This document shows positions 42,055 through 51,738 of a stretch of 64,000 bases of DNA, in pieces. The position numbers and the translations under genes are program-made. Source of the DNA: Methanoregula sp. (GTDB lineage: Archaea > Halobacteriota > Methanomicrobia > Methanomicrobiales > Methanospirillaceae); the NCBI GenBank assembly GCA_026625165.1, contig CP112999.1, forward strand, positions 62,001-126,000. The letters run 5' to 3'. Position 1 is the first letter of the stretch, and every line of letters starts with the position of its first letter. The notes beneath the pieces were generated by a model, which worked only from the letters and a program-made list of their open reading frames with translations, was not told the DNA's origin and made no database searches.

Positions 42055-44472
42055 ATGGCTGAAGTTCAACTGAGGGTGGATTCTGCGTATCCCGGCGACC
42101 AGGGGGGCGGGAAGGCGCGGCTCGATCCCGAGACGATGCTGCTTTTAAAAATATCTCCCGGGGATCTGGTGGTAATAGAGGGGAAACGCCGCACGGTGGC
42201 AAAGGTCTGGCGTGCGCTTGTGGAGGACTGGAACCAGCGCAAGATCCGGATTGATAATTTTACGCGGATGAACGCCGGCGTGAGCATCGGGGACACGGTC
42301 AAGGTCTCGACCATGTCTGAAGAGATCGAGGCAAAAAGGGTTGTCCTTGCGCCTCCCGAGGACCTGCCCAAGAAGATACCGATAGCAAATAACCCCCACG
42401 TCATGAACGGGCTGATCGATTTCCCGGTGACGATCAACGACTCGGTGCCGATCATGCTGGGGCTCCCCTTCGTCCAGCCCCAAATCGTCGCGTTCAAGGT
42501 TGTTGTCATCGAGCCTGAAGAGGCAGTGATCATCACCAAGAACACGAGCGTCGAGTTCTCGGACAAGCCCGCTGCCGGCTTTGAGGGGCTCAAACGTTTC
42601 TCGTACGAGGACATCGGCGGGTTGAAAGACGAGCTCCAGCGCCTGCGCGAGACAATCGAGCTGCCGCTGCGCCACCCCGAGCTCTTCCAGAAGCTGGGCA
42701 TTGAGCCGCCCAAGGGGGTGCTCCTCTATGGCCCGCCGGGGACCGGCAAGACGCTGATCGCAAAGGCGGTGGCAAGCGAGAGCGGGGCGCACTTCATCTC
42801 GATTGCAGGCCCGGAGGTCATATCGAAATACTATGGCGAGAGCGAACAGCGCCTGCGGGAGGTCTTTGAGGAGGCGCGGGAGAACGCACCCTCGATCATC
42901 TTCATCGATGAGCTGGACTCGATTGCCCCCCGGCGCGAGGAAGTGACCGGCGAAGTCGAGCGGCGTGTTGTCGCCCAGCTGCTCACCATGATGGACGGCC
43001 TTGAGGAGCGCGGGCAGGTGGTCGTGATCGGCGCGACGAACCGTGTCGATGCGATCGATGCGGCACTCCGCCGCCCCGGCCGGTTCGACCGGGAGATCGA
43101 GATTGGCGTCCCTGCGGAGCCGGACAGGGTTGATATCTTAAAGATCCACACCCGGGGCATGCCGCTTGCCGAAGATGTCAGTCTTGACGTGCTCGCCCAG
43201 CAGACGCACGGGTTCGTGGGTGCCGACCTTGCTGCGCTCGCCAGAGAGGCAGCGATCCGCGCCCTGCGCAGGTACCTGCCCTCACTAGACCTTGACGCCA
43301 AGGAGATCCCGCAGGAAATCCTAGACACCCTCAAAGTCCTCGCAGCAGATTTCCGCAGCGCACAGCGCGATGTCGGCCCGAGCGCGATGCGCGAGGTGAT
43401 GCTCGAAGTATCCCATGTAAAGTGGGAGCATGTCGGCGGCCTGGAATCGGCAAAGACGGAGGTGCGCGAGGCGATCGAACTCCCGCTCACGCACCACCAG
43501 AAGTTCGAAGACTTAGGCATAGAACCTCCCCGGGGGGTGCTTCTCTACGGCCCGCCGGGGACCGGCAAGACGCTGATCGCAAAGGCGGTGGCAAGCGAGA
43601 GCGGCGCGAACTTCATCCCGATACGTGGGCCGCAGCTCCTCTCCAAGTGGGTCGGCGAGAGCGAACGGGCGGTCCGCGAGGTCTTCAAGAAGGCACGGCA
43701 GGTCGCCCCCTCAATTGTGTTCTTTGACGAGATCGATGCGCTTGCCCCTTCCCGCGGATCTTCGAGCGACTCGCACGTGATCGACAACGTGCTCAACCAG
43801 ATCCTGACCGACATGGACGGGCTCGTCGAGCTCAAGGACGTCGTGGTGATGGGCGCAACGAACCGGCCGGACATTGTTGACCCGGCGCTCCTGCGGGCAG
43901 GAAGGTTCGACAGGCTCGTGTATATCGGCGAGCCAACACTTGACGACCGGAAAAAGATCATCGCGATCCACACCCGGCTCATGCCGCTGGAAGGCTCGGC
44001 TCTTGAAAAACTTGTCCAGCTGACCGAAGGTTATAATGACGACGCACTCGGCGAGCTTGTCGAAACATGGGGCAAGGACCGTAAAGTGACCGCAGAGGAC
44101 CTGAGCTCCGGCATTGCACAGAAATCCGGCGAGGTGCCCGGGCTCCCCAAAGGCGAACGCCGGCGCAGGATCGTCGAGATGATGGCCGAAAAATCACTAG
44201 TGCTCACCGACAAAAAACGCGACACGTTTGTGGCAAAGCTTGCAGGAGAGACCGAGGGATTTGTGGGCTCCGACCTTGAAGCGTTCTGCAGGGAAGCGGG
44301 GATGTTTGCACTCCGCGAGGAATCGGTGACGGTCACCTTCAAGCATTTTGAAGAGGCGCAGAAGAAAGTCCATCCCACGATGAACCCGAACCTGCGGGAC
44401 TATTACGCGAGGATCCAGCAGCACTTCAAGGGCGGTCTCCCAAAGCAGGTGCAGCCCCCGGAATACCAGTAA
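42055..44472 (+). CDS. CDC48/VCP-like AAA ATPase
   Basis: 805 residues from ATG 42055 (MAEVQLRVD). The N-domain (about 1-185) has the double-psi barrel pattern LKISPGDLVVIEGKRRTVAKV. Two AAA modules follow: Walker A GPPGTGKT near 226 and 499, Walker B IIFIDELD and IVFFDEID, with second-region RPGRFDR and RAGRFDR arginine fingers. Archaeal CDC48 unfolds substrates and works with the proteasome. The second module lacks the usual short linker to a C-terminal hydrophobic-Tyr-X motif; the end is PPEYQ, and an insertion near 655-710 separates parts of the second lid. A probable leaderless promoter lies upstream. Confidence 0.95.
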   Translation: MAEVQLRVDSAYPGDQGGGKARLDPETMLLLKISPGDLVVIEGKRRTVAKVWRALVEDWNQRKIRIDNFTRMNAGVSIGDTVKVSTMSEEIEAKRVVLAPPEDLPKKIPIANNPHVMNGLIDFPVTINDSVPIMLGLPFVQPQIVAFKVVVIEPEEAVIITKNTSVEFSDKPAAGFEGLKRFSYEDIGGLKDELQRLRETIELPLRHPELFQKLGIEPPKGVLLYGPPGTGKTLIAKAVASESGAHFISIAGPEVISKYYGESEQRLREVFEEARENAPSIIFIDELDSIAPRREEVTGEVERRVVAQLLTMMDGLEERGQVVVIGATNRVDAIDAALRRPGRFDREIEIGVPAEPDRVDILKIHTRGMPLAEDVSLDVLAQQTHGFVGADLAALAREAAIRALRRYLPSLDLDAKEIPQEILDTLKVLAADFRSAQRDVGPSAMREVMLEVSHVKWEHVGGLESAKTEVREAIELPLTHHQKFEDLGIEPPRGVLLYGPPGTGKTLIAKAVASESGANFIPIRGPQLLSKWVGESERAVREVFKKARQVAPSIVFFDEIDALAPSRGSSSDSHVIDNVLNQILTDMDGLVELKDVVVMGATNRPDIVDPALLRAGRFDRLVYIGEPTLDDRKKIIAIHTRLMPLEGSALEKLVQLTEGYNDDALGELVETWGKDRKVTAEDLSSGIAQKSGEVPGLPKGERRRRIVEMMAEKSLVLTDKKRDTFVAKLAGETEGFVGSDLEAFCREAGMFALREESVTVTFKHFEEAQKKVHPTMNPNLRDYYARIQQHFKGGLPKQVQPPEYQ

Positions 44473-44495
44473 CACTTTTTTTAGGGTTTTTGCAT

Positions 44496-45302
44496 TCACC
44501 CGCCTGCCAGCACCAGCACCCCGACCAGCACCATGACGCCGGCAAAAATGAGCTGAAGTTTTTGGGGCTCGCAGGCATGGGCGCACCGGACACCGAGCCG
44601 GGCGGGCGGGATGGTGGTTGCAGCAAGGACGGCCCACGTGAACAGGTCAACGTACCCAAGGGAATACGGGGGCAGGCCGGTGACAGGCAGGCCGTTGATA
44701 ATATACGCGGTCACTGCTCCTGCCGAGGAGAAGATCAGGCAGGCAGAGGAGGTGCCGACGGCAGAGTGCACCGGGTAGCCAAGGAGGATGACCAGCACCG
44801 GCACCAGCAGGATCCCCCCGCCGATCCCGGCAAGGCCGGAGACAATCCCGACCAGCAGGCCGAGAAGAAGGAAGATGCCGGCCGATCCCCGCTTCTCGCA
44901 GGACGTGCAGCTCCGGATATGCCATGCCATCCGTACGGCCATCGCGATCACGAGCAGGGCAAAGACCGTGCGCAATACGTTACCCGGCAGGTGCGCCGCA
45001 AGGGTGCCGCCCAGAAATCCTCCGGCAACCGCCCCGATGCCCAGAGGGACTGCCGCCTTCCAGTCAACAGCCCCATGCCTGTGGTGGCCGGCTGCCCCGC
45101 TGACCATGGTTGGGAGCATGACCGCAAGGGATGTCCCGAACGCAAGCCGGGTTGCAAGCGTATTGTCGATCCCCGCTGCAGAATAGAGCCAGTACTGGAC
45201 CGGCGTCATCAAAAAACCACCGCCAACACCAAAGAGGCCGGACGCGAAGCCGGTCGCGATACCGGTCATCCCAAGTATGAGCGTTGAAACCAGCGGGTCC
45301 AT
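44496..45302 (-). CDS. TauE/SafE-family sulfite/organosulfonate exporter
   Basis: 268 residues from ATG 45302 (MDPLVSTLILGMTG). Eight or so membrane helices. The family's repeated motif occurs twice: GFASGLFGVGGGFLMTPV near the N-terminus and GIVSGLAGIGGGILLVPV in the second half. The cytoplasmic loop contains HHRHGAVDWK. TauE/SafE proteins move sulfite, sulfonates or similar anions; the true substrate is unknown. In a methanogen, coenzyme M or sulfite handling is conceivable. It is convergent with the CDC48 gene. Confidence 0.92.
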   Translation of the reverse strand: MDPLVSTLILGMTGIATGFASGLFGVGGGFLMTPVQYWLYSAAGIDNTLATRLAFGTSLAVMLPTMVSGAAGHHRHGAVDWKAAVPLGIGAVAGGFLGGTLAAHLPGNVLRTVFALLVIAMAVRMAWHIRSCTSCEKRGSAGIFLLLGLLVGIVSGLAGIGGGILLVPVLVILLGYPVHSAVGTSSACLIFSSAGAVTAYIINGLPVTGLPPYSLGYVDLFTWAVLAATTIPPARLGVRCAHACEPQKLQLIFAGVMVLVGVLVLAGG

Positions 45303-45492
45303 TGTAGAGCCTGTTGAGGATTGTTTGTGTACCAGTATTCTTACCCGGCGGGTATATGATTGGTGGGAAAGCGTGGGGGGCACCCTGCAAAGCACATCAC
45401 CGGTATATAAAAACGATTATGCCGGAAAGGATGCTCCCCTGCAGGTTCCTCCAGCAGGTACAGTCCCCGGAATACCCAATTTCTCTCTCGTT

Positions 45493-46545
45493 CTAGTTCA
45501 TTGTCCACTGGTTATAAGCATGGTTCAGTAATGGTACGAATTCCTCTGTCGCCTTCATGTTACCGGCACTGGTCGGGTGGTCATCATCTCCCGCCTGTGC
45601 ATACGCAGAGGTGTCCTTGTATGTTCCAACGATATGCTGGATCTGCCCGTTCCACCACCGGTGATGGTTTCCGGTCGCTTTACCGGCATCGTTAACATCG
45701 CGGTTTCCCCCGTTGCTTGTCAGTACATTGTAAAAGTCAAAGACCGCGACGTTTTTGTACGGGTAGCCTCTCAGCCAGTCATTGACAAGCCAGTTATTGA
45801 ATGCCCGGGCATTCGCGGCGTTTGCCGGATCGCTCACCGGCGGTGCCGTGATGACAACAAAGAGGGTATCCTGGTGAGCCCCGAAATATTCGAGCAGGTC
45901 ATTATAGATCCCTTTTGCATTTGCCACGGTATGGAACTCCGAACCGCTGCCCTCGCTTTTCAGCGGGTTCGCGCCGATGGCTGGAACCGGATCGCCGGGG
46001 CTGCCCTGCAGGTTGGAGTTGGGGAAGCAGGACTTGAACATCACGATCCTGTTCTTCCCGCCGGGATCATTTTCCAGTCGCGAATAGCCGGAATTCTGCC
46101 CGGATTCTGTAAAGAGCTTATCAGTTATGGCAGCGGCATTCGGCCCGCGGAACCAAGTATACCAGTGTCCGATGTCGGTATAGTCACCGATTGGCCCGTT
46201 GCCGTACCCGTCGTCAAGGCCCCAGTTGTAATTCGTATCGCTGACAAAGTAGTTGTTATCCCGTAGCGCGATCCCCAGCCCCCCGTTATCGTCAGAGAGC
46301 CAGTTCTCTCCCGAAGAATGGTGGATAAAGATGAGCTTGACCGGTTTTGATGGCGGCACCAGACCTCCCGTTTTTGGGTTTGCCTGTTGCGTTACCAAAG
46401 GTGCATCCCCCGGATTTACCGTAGTCTGGGCCGGGGCCCGACTGTCTTCTGAACCAGGGGCTTTTTGCGTACATAGGGCGCACAGGCACATCCCGACAAG
46501 CAGGAGGGCAATCAGCACCGAAGCAATGGTTCTTACCTGACTCAT
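45493..46545 (-). CDS. Secreted SGNH-hydrolase-like protein
   Basis: 350 residues. An N-terminal signal sequence (IASVLIALLLVGMCLCALC) ends in Cys residues that could be lipidated. A Ser/Pro-rich linker (about 25-65) follows, then the domain: IFIHHSSGENWL, VVITAPPVSDPANAANARAFNNWL, and DDDHPTSAGN, in which Asp and His fit the last block of SGNH hydrolases. The usual GDS motif is not obvious. It probably acts outside the cell on carbohydrate esters or a similar substrate. It stands as a single gene. Confidence 0.75.
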   Translation of the reverse strand: MSQVRTIASVLIALLLVGMCLCALCTQKAPGSEDSRAPAQTTVNPGDAPLVTQQANPKTGGLVPPSKPVKLIFIHHSSGENWLSDDNGGLGIALRDNNYFVSDTNYNWGLDDGYGNGPIGDYTDIGHWYTWFRGPNAAAITDKLFTESGQNSGYSRLENDPGGKNRIVMFKSCFPNSNLQGSPGDPVPAIGANPLKSEGSGSEFHTVANAKGIYNDLLEYFGAHQDTLFVVITAPPVSDPANAANARAFNNWLVNDWLRGYPYKNVAVFDFYNVLTSNGGNRDVNDAGKATGNHHRWWNGQIQHIVGTYKDTSAYAQAGDDDHPTSAGNMKATEEFVPLLNHAYNQWTMN

Positions 46546-46879
46546 TTCCGATCACATTTCCCTTTTGTGAAATACCCTGCTTCCTGATATGTACTTTTCT
46601 CTATATGCCTGTTTTTGCCTGAAAGTAAAACAAAAATTCTGCCGCTGCCGTGCCCTGAGTAACCGGCAATCAACCCCTAAATACAACAACCCCTCTCCTT
46701 TGTCCAGCATAACCTGCATGGTGCCCCCATGGCTGGCAACTATTGCGCCGCACACTGCGGGAAACTCACTGCAGGCGCGGCGCATGAGTATATCAGGGGA
46801 TTATTCTGCGACAAAACAGGCAAAATCGGCACAAACCTTTTAAAGAGCCTGTAAAATATATTAGCCGGTACAACCTGAT
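46546..46879. other. Divergent intergenic region with TATA box
   Basis: 334 bp between two divergent genes. AAAATATATT at 46853-46862 is a TATA box about 23 bp before ATG 46880 and points to a leaderless transcript. The remaining sequence shows open frames on both strands without family features. Confidence 0.5.
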
Positions 46880-47500
46880 ATGGCAACTGCAACAAAAATC
46901 GAAGACATCTCTATAGGCGCAAAACCCAAGAAGCGGTCGACCGGCATCGTGGGGCTCAACCTCCTGCTGGACGGCGGGTACCCTGCCGGCTCGATCGTTA
47001 TGATGTACGGGACGGCGCTGTCGGGTGTTGATATTGCTGCCAAGCAGTTCTGGCAGGTGGAAGGCGAAGAAGGTACGTACCTGATGAATGACGGGGAGAT
47101 TGAAACCGGTATGATCGATGCGACCGAGCTTCACCCTGAAATGTATCTCCCCCAGATGGCCGGGGGGCGGATCGTGATTGACTCCCTCTCCACGATCGTC
47201 ATAAAGTACGGCATTGACGGGGCGTTGAAGTTCCTCCACCTTGCCAGAGAAGAAATGCGCAAACGTGGTGCAAACCTTGTCTTCATCGTCTACACCGGGA
47301 TCCACACTCCGGTAGAGATGACACGCCTGATGCGTGCGGCAGACATCGTGATGGAGCTTGGGACAGAGACCAGCCAGAACGAGATCCAGCGGTTCCTTGC
47401 CGTCCAGAAGATCAGGGACTCGGCAGCCCCCTCACGCATGTTGCCGTTCATCATCACCGACAGGGGCATCGAGGCATCGACCACCTCAAGGGTCGTATAA
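46880..47500 (+). CDS. KaiC/RecA-like protein with degenerate P-loop
   Basis: 206 residues. The order of elements is that of archaeal KaiC-like proteins: RSTGIVGLNLLLDGGYPAGSIVMMYG, GTYLMNDGEIETGMI, RIVIDSLSTIVIKYG as Walker B and EMTRLMRAADIVMEL. The Walker A position reads YGTALSGVDIA, with no Gly-Lys-Ser/Thr, so ATP binding is doubtful. It is shorter than usual and may be a regulatory or structural relative. A TATA box lies just upstream. Convergent with the methionine synthase gene. Confidence 0.85.
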   Translation: MATATKIEDISIGAKPKKRSTGIVGLNLLLDGGYPAGSIVMMYGTALSGVDIAAKQFWQVEGEEGTYLMNDGEIETGMIDATELHPEMYLPQMAGGRIVIDSLSTIVIKYGIDGALKFLHLAREEMRKRGANLVFIVYTGIHTPVEMTRLMRAADIVMELGTETSQNEIQRFLAVQKIRDSAAPSRMLPFIITDRGIEASTTSRVV

Positions 47501-47521
47501 AAAAAACTTTTTTTATTTTTT
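47501..47521. terminator. A/T-run terminator between convergent genes
   Basis: An A run followed by long T runs fills the gap between the convergent stop codons at 47500 and 47522. T-tracts of this kind end transcription in archaea, here probably in both directions. Confidence 0.6.
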
Positions 47522-48427
47522 TTACAATGCGAGACGGACTTCCTTTGCGGCCTCGCACATGTTCCTTAACTTCGCAAACGCCGCGTTACGGCTACGCATC
47601 CGCATCCCGCAGTCCGGGTCAATAAGCATCGTCCTTGGCCCGAAGATTGCAACGCCGCTCTCGATCCGCCGTTTGATCTCGGCGACGCTCTCCACCGTGT
47701 CCGTTGTCGAGTCCACGCACCCGTACCCGATCATCCGGCCGCCAAGGTCCCTCCGTGACATCAGGTCGAGGTTTGCCGGGTTCTTTGAGAATTCAAAGTC
47801 AAAGACATGCACGTTGAACTTCAGGATCTCATCGAGCACGTTCCCGAGGTTGCCACAGACATGCATGCAGACCGGCACCCGCACGGACTTTGTGATCAGG
47901 CCTATCGCGTCCTTTGCAACGTTAAGGTCGGCAATGCCGGTTGAGAGGATGGGCTCGTCAACCTGCAGGAGCGTGATCCCTGCCGCTTCCAGTGCCTGGG
48001 CTTCAGGGATAAGCGCAGCGGCAAGGTCTGCTGCCAGCTCCTCCTTGTTCCGGTACATAGGGGTGCTGATGTGCAGCCCGTATGCGAGCGTTGACGGGCC
48101 GGTAATGATCCCCTTCACCCGCGGGGCTTTGCTGCAGGCGTATTTCGTATCCGCAACGGTTATTAAAACGGCTGCCGGCTGGACCTTGCCGACGACCTCC
48201 TGGCCTTTGATCCCGGGGATCTTGCCGGAGAACGCCCCGATCATGTCGCCCCGGACCTGCCCATCGGAGATGATATCGATGCCTGCCCTGACCTGGTCGG
48301 CAACCGCAGTCTCGACGGCGGAATGGAGCGGATCAAACAGGCTCGTCAAGCCGCCGGTTTTAACCACAGGATAACTGCCCACGACCGTTGTCGCCAGCAC
48401 CTTGTTGATAAAGTAGTCCTTTGCCAT
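47522..48427 (-). CDS. Archaeal methionine synthase (MetE C-terminal type)
   Basis: 301 residues from ATG 48427 (MAKDYFINKVLATTVVGSYP). It corresponds to the catalytic C-terminal half of cobalamin-independent MetE. The zinc ligands are visible as CMHVCGNL and the late Cys of DPDCGMRMRS. Such short archaeal enzymes take the methyl group from a methyl-corrinoid protein or methylcobalamin and pass it to homocysteine. aspS lies 61 bp upstream on the same strand, so they are probably cotranscribed. Confidence 0.9.
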   Translation of the reverse strand: MAKDYFINKVLATTVVGSYPVVKTGGLTSLFDPLHSAVETAVADQVRAGIDIISDGQVRGDMIGAFSGKIPGIKGQEVVGKVQPAAVLITVADTKYACSKAPRVKGIITGPSTLAYGLHISTPMYRNKEELAADLAAALIPEAQALEAAGITLLQVDEPILSTGIADLNVAKDAIGLITKSVRVPVCMHVCGNLGNVLDEILKFNVHVFDFEFSKNPANLDLMSRRDLGGRMIGYGCVDSTTDTVESVAEIKRRIESGVAIFGPRTMLIDPDCGMRMRSRNAAFAKLRNMCEAAKEVRLAL

Positions 48428-48488
48428 ATGGATTCCAGGAGTTGTTCCGGTAGATCCGGGTTGACCCGCTCGGTAAAATAGTATGTGG

Positions 48489-49781
48489 TCAGGGGACGAG
48501 CCGGTGCATGTCACGCGGGAAGAGCACGGCCTCCCGCACGTTTGACAACCCGAGCATGGTCATGACGAGCCGCTCGGCGCCAAGCCCCCAGCCCGCATGA
48601 GGGGGCATCCCGTACCGGAACGGGCGCAGGTAAAACCCGAAGCTCTCGGGGTTGAGCCCCTTCTTTTTGATCTGCTGCACGAGCAGGTCATGCCGGTGGA
48701 CACGCTCTGCACCGCTCGCGAGCTCCATCCTCGGGTGCATCAGGTCAAACGCCATGCATACCGAAGGGTCATGCTCGTACGGCATCGCGTAATACGGGCG
48801 GATCGCTGTCGGCCAGTCCACGATAAAGTAATGGCCCCCCATCTCCGCACCGATTGCCCGCTCCGCGGCAGAGCTGATGTCGTCGCCATACTTAATCGGC
48901 TCCTCGATCTTTTTCTGTGCGATCTCAATCGCCTCCGGATACGGGAGCCGGGGGAACGGGGCACGTGGTACCGTAAAATCTGCAATCTCAAGGTTTGCAA
49001 GCTGGTCGGCGCAGGCATCCTTCACGTGCCGGTAGGTGTACACGATCAGGTCTTCGAGGATGCACATCACTTCGTTGTGGTCGGCAAACGAGACCTCGAT
49101 ATCGATACTCGTCGCCTCGTTGAGGTGCTTTGTTGTGTTGTGCTCCTCGGCGCGGAAGATCGGCCCGATCTCAAAAACCTTCTCAAACCCCGCCGCCATC
49201 ATCATCTGCTTGTAGAGCTGCGGGCTCTGGTTTAAAAACGCCTCCTTGTCAAAGTAGGCGATCGGGAATAGTTCCGTCCCTCCCTCGGTAGCGGCGGCGA
49301 CTATTTTGGGAGTCGTGATGCCGATGAACCCGTTTGCGATCAAAAATTCCTGGATTGCATGGAGGGCAGCGCTGCGGACCTGGAATACGGCTGTAACCCT
49401 CGGCCGCCGTGCGTCAAGGAACCGGGAATCAAGACGGGTATCGAGATCCGCGGGCACCTTCTCCACCACGTCAAGCGGCATCGGGCTCTCACTCATATTG
49501 ATGATCTCGAAGGTATCGGGGACGAGCTCGCGCCCGCCCGGTGCCTTGTCGATTGCCCTGACGGTTCCGGTAACCCGGACCACCGATTCCCGGGAGACAG
49601 CCTTTGCAGCGGCAAGCACCGCTTCGCCTGCCTTCTTCTTTACGATGGTTACCTGGATGATGCCGGTCCGGTCGCGAATTAAAAAGAACGCAAGGCCACC
49701 GAGGTCGCGCACTTCATGCACCCACCCGATGACCTCCGCGGTGCCGGTCGTGGGTGTAACTGACTGTATCGGTATCCGCAT
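48489..49781 (-). CDS. aspS: Aspartate-tRNA(Asp/Asn) ligase
   Basis: 430 residues from ATG 49781 ([13 protein letters not shown]). N-terminal OB-fold anticodon-binding domain ([25 protein letters not shown]). Class II core: [16 protein letters not shown] (motif 1 region), [20 protein letters not shown] (motif 2) and [15 protein letters not shown] (motif 3). It is the archaeal short type without a GAD insertion. Whether it discriminates Asp from Asn tRNA was not decided here. Followed by the methionine synthase gene. Confidence 0.95.
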   Translation of the reverse strand: MRIPIQSVTPTTGTAEVIGWVHEVRDLGGLAFFLIRDRTGIIQVTIVKKKAGEAVLAAAKAVSRESVVRVTGTVRAIDKAPGGRELVPDTFEIINMSESPMPLDVVEKVPADLDTRLDSRFLDARRPRVTAVFQVRSAALHAIQEFLIANGFIGITTPKIVAAATEGGTELFPIAYFDKEAFLNQSPQLYKQMMMAAGFEKVFEIGPIFRAEEHNTTKHLNEATSIDIEVSFADHNEVMCILEDLIVYTYRHVKDACADQLANLEIADFTVPRAPFPRLPYPEAIEIAQKKIEEPIKYGDDISSAAERAIGAEMGGHYFIVDWPTAIRPYYAMPYEHDPSVCMAFDLMHPRMELASGAERVHRHDLLVQQIKKKGLNPESFGFYLRPFRYGMPPHAGWGLGAERLVMTMLGLSNVREAVLFPRDMHRLVP

Positions 49782-49837
49782 TGAAATCCTTATAATGATG
49801 GGGCACCGCAGATAATGGATTTTTGGGAGTGCACCAC

Positions 49838-49845
49838 TTTTAAAT
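49838..49845 (+). promoter_or_regulatory. TATA box of the 177-residue anchored protein gene
   Basis: TTTAAATA centred about 29 bp before ATG 49871. The spacing implies transcription starting at or a few bases before the start codon, hence a leaderless mRNA. It lies in the 89-bp gap between divergent genes. Confidence 0.5.
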
Positions 49846-49870
49846 ATCACCGCTCCCTCTGTACGATGTG

Positions 49871-50404
49871 ATGAACGAGAACGAGGTGATCCCCACTAAA
49901 AAAGAACCATCCTCCGGAACAGGAGGGGGCGGCGGGATGAGCCGCAGTGCAAAGGTATCCATAGCATTAATTTCAGTCCTGATCGTAATCCTCGTGACAG
50001 CCTTTTTTTCGATCACTGTAGCAACGACTGGCCCGACCGGTGGAGCAGCGTTCCCCTATACGACAATGTACGCGGTCTCCTTCCCGGAAGGCCAGCAGAT
50101 GGTAATCGGGAGTACGCACATCGTTGTACTATCTTTCGAAAACGAGATGGTTGCTGATGTCGACGGAGTCCGTGAAAAACTAGCTGTAGGAGAGGACAGG
50201 ACGTTTGCCCCCCGTCATGCCCGCGTCACGGTGCTTGGAATACCGTTGCTTGATACCGATTTCCAGATCCTGATGAAGTATAAAGGGGTCAGGGACAACC
50301 GGGCGTACTTTGATCTTGCCGTAAAGACGGAAAAGCAGGTCCCCGAATACCTGCTCAAACGGTTGCTTCCAGCAGAAATGGATGCCCGGCCGATGCAGCA
50401 GTAA
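49871..50404 (+). CDS. Membrane-anchored protein of unknown function
   Basis: 177 residues from ATG 49871. A short Gly-rich cytoplasmic head (about 1-25) is followed by one membrane helix (KVSIALISVLIVILVTAFFSI). An extracytoplasmic domain of about 120 residues has a beta-rich pattern. No family recognised. Orientation with the domain outside is expected from the Lys/Arg before the helix. Divergent from aspS. Confidence 0.75.
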   Translation: MNENEVIPTKKEPSSGTGGGGGMSRSAKVSIALISVLIVILVTAFFSITVATTGPTGGAAFPYTTMYAVSFPEGQQMVIGSTHIVVLSFENEMVADVDGVREKLAVGEDRTFAPRHARVTVLGIPLLDTDFQILMKYKGVRDNRAYFDLAVKTEKQVPEYLLKRLLPAEMDARPMQQ

Positions 50405-50534
50405 TTAACCCTCCCTTGTTTTTTAAAAAATACGCTGCTGATAGTGTGAATCCTTCGGAATAACCGGGAAATAAAAAGTGAAACCATTTCTGGTTTTAAA
50501 CCGGTGGTTTCAGGAGCGTTTTAAAAATCAATGA

Positions 50535-51440
50535 TTAACCGGCTCTGTAGAATTCCTCAATACGAATAAGAACTGAAATTGTTAACATCATTCTTGAGAG
50601 GTTATAGAGGATCACTTTAATTTTGATCTCCTTGATCTGGAGTCTGTATTTTCGAGCCTTGAGGGCTTCTCCGAACTTTCTTTTCAGGACGGAGAATACC
50701 GTTTCGACCTTATTTCTCTGATGATACTTATCTTCATCGAATGACTGAGCGATTCGTCTTCGGTAATACCCGGAGATTCGTTTCCGTTTTCTGTTTCTGA
50801 CCGGGATAAGGGAACAGGAGTTGAGGGAGTCCCGGATCAATTCATGGATCTCTTCAGAGTCGTATCCTTTGTCCATGACATAGAGGTCGGATTGTCTGGT
50901 TCTGTGAGTTTGTTTCAGGAGTTTTTCAGCGTGAGGGATATCATGGACCGGGTGCTGGGAGATCTTCAGACCGGTGATAATCTGACGATCAGTATCAACG
51001 GAGATCGAGGTTTTCAGGAACCGTTTTCTGGTCTTACCGGTTCTCCACGAATAATAATGGCTGGCATAGGAGCTGGTGAACCCGGATGAATCGATAGCAG
51101 TACAAGGGATCCTCTCGCCCCAGTCGTAGAACATTTTCATGAGCCGGTTAAGTAACCGGGTGAAAGTGAATGATCGGATCCGTTGACAGAACTTCTGGAT
51201 AGTCGTGAAATGAGGTACTTCATCGAGGTGAATCTTCTCTCTGAGAGAATCCATGATCTCAGTTAGTTCGATCGTGTCCCGGTAATCTTCAGACAGATAT
51301 TCTTTCAGGAGAAGGAGAATGAGTAACTGGTGTTGGGTATAGGTTTTTCTTGAGAACTTGGAAGAGAAAAGAGGAATTCTTGAATCTTTGATCAATCCGG
51401 ATGATATTTCAACAAACCTGATATACCGGTTTGCTGACAC
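50535..51440 (-). CDS. IS5-family transposase
   Basis: 301 residues from GTG 51440. DDE-type (DDE_Tnp_1) transposase: [20 protein letters not shown] carries the first Asp, [16 protein letters not shown] the second, and [21 protein letters not shown] the Glu with its basic helix. An N-terminal helical region resembles DUF772-like heads. The C-terminal codons (EFYRAG) run through the terminal inverted repeat and the stop codon falls in the flanking target duplication. GGAGA, 7 nt upstream of GTG, lies inside a hairpin stem. The gene looks intact and may be active. Confidence 0.92.
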   Translation of the reverse strand: MSANRYIRFVEISSGLIKDSRIPLFSSKFSRKTYTQHQLLILLLLKEYLSEDYRDTIELTEIMDSLREKIHLDEVPHFTTIQKFCQRIRSFTFTRLLNRLMKMFYDWGERIPCTAIDSSGFTSSYASHYYSWRTGKTRKRFLKTSISVDTDRQIITGLKISQHPVHDIPHAEKLLKQTHRTRQSDLYVMDKGYDSEEIHELIRDSLNSCSLIPVRNRKRKRISGYYRRRIAQSFDEDKYHQRNKVETVFSVLKRKFGEALKARKYRLQIKEIKIKVILYNLSRMMLTISVLIRIEEFYRAG

Positions 51441-51549
51441 TATATCGTCTCCTTACAGGTTGATTGCATAACAAGGTAAGGAGACACCGTACCTTAGCTC
51501 TTTCGGTCGTCGGTACAACTCTGTTTTAGATCAGGTTTTCTACAGAGCC
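50541..51549 (-). mobile_element. Complete IS5-type insertion sequence, 1009 bp
   Basis: Terminal inverted repeats GGCTCTGTAGAA (from 50541) and TTCTACAGAGCC (to 51549; the last 12 bp) enclose one transposase gene. The flanks are identical direct repeats GATTAACC at 50533-50540 and 51550-51557, an 8-bp target duplication. The size, GGC ends and 8-bp duplication fit the ISH1 group of the IS5 family. The intact duplication indicates that the element inserted here and has not recombined since. Confidence 0.88.
51447..51485 (-). promoter_or_regulatory. Hairpin covering the transposase ribosome binding site
   Basis: GTCTCCTTAC (51447-51456) and GTAAGGAGAC (51476-51485) are perfect 10-bp inverted copies around a 19-nt loop. 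On the transposase mRNA the stem would contain the GGAGA that precedes GTG 51440, so transcripts entering from outside the element would be poorly translated. Confidence 0.6.
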
Positions 51550-51738
51550 GATTAACCATGAGAGCCCCGCAGAGCCCGGTTCCTTGACCGGATGGTCTGG
51601 CTCTGGGAGGATATGAGGGACGCGACCCCAAAATACCATAGCTGGCGGGTTTTTCCGGATGCTTGACATGGCGATGAGAATTTTCAGACACCTGACATCG
51701 CCGGTTCTCAGTTTATTCTTAATGGTGATGCCTATACT

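Noticed and set aside
46880-47500. A second RadA/RadB recombinase
   Set aside because: No Walker A lysine and closer in pattern to KaiC-like proteins.
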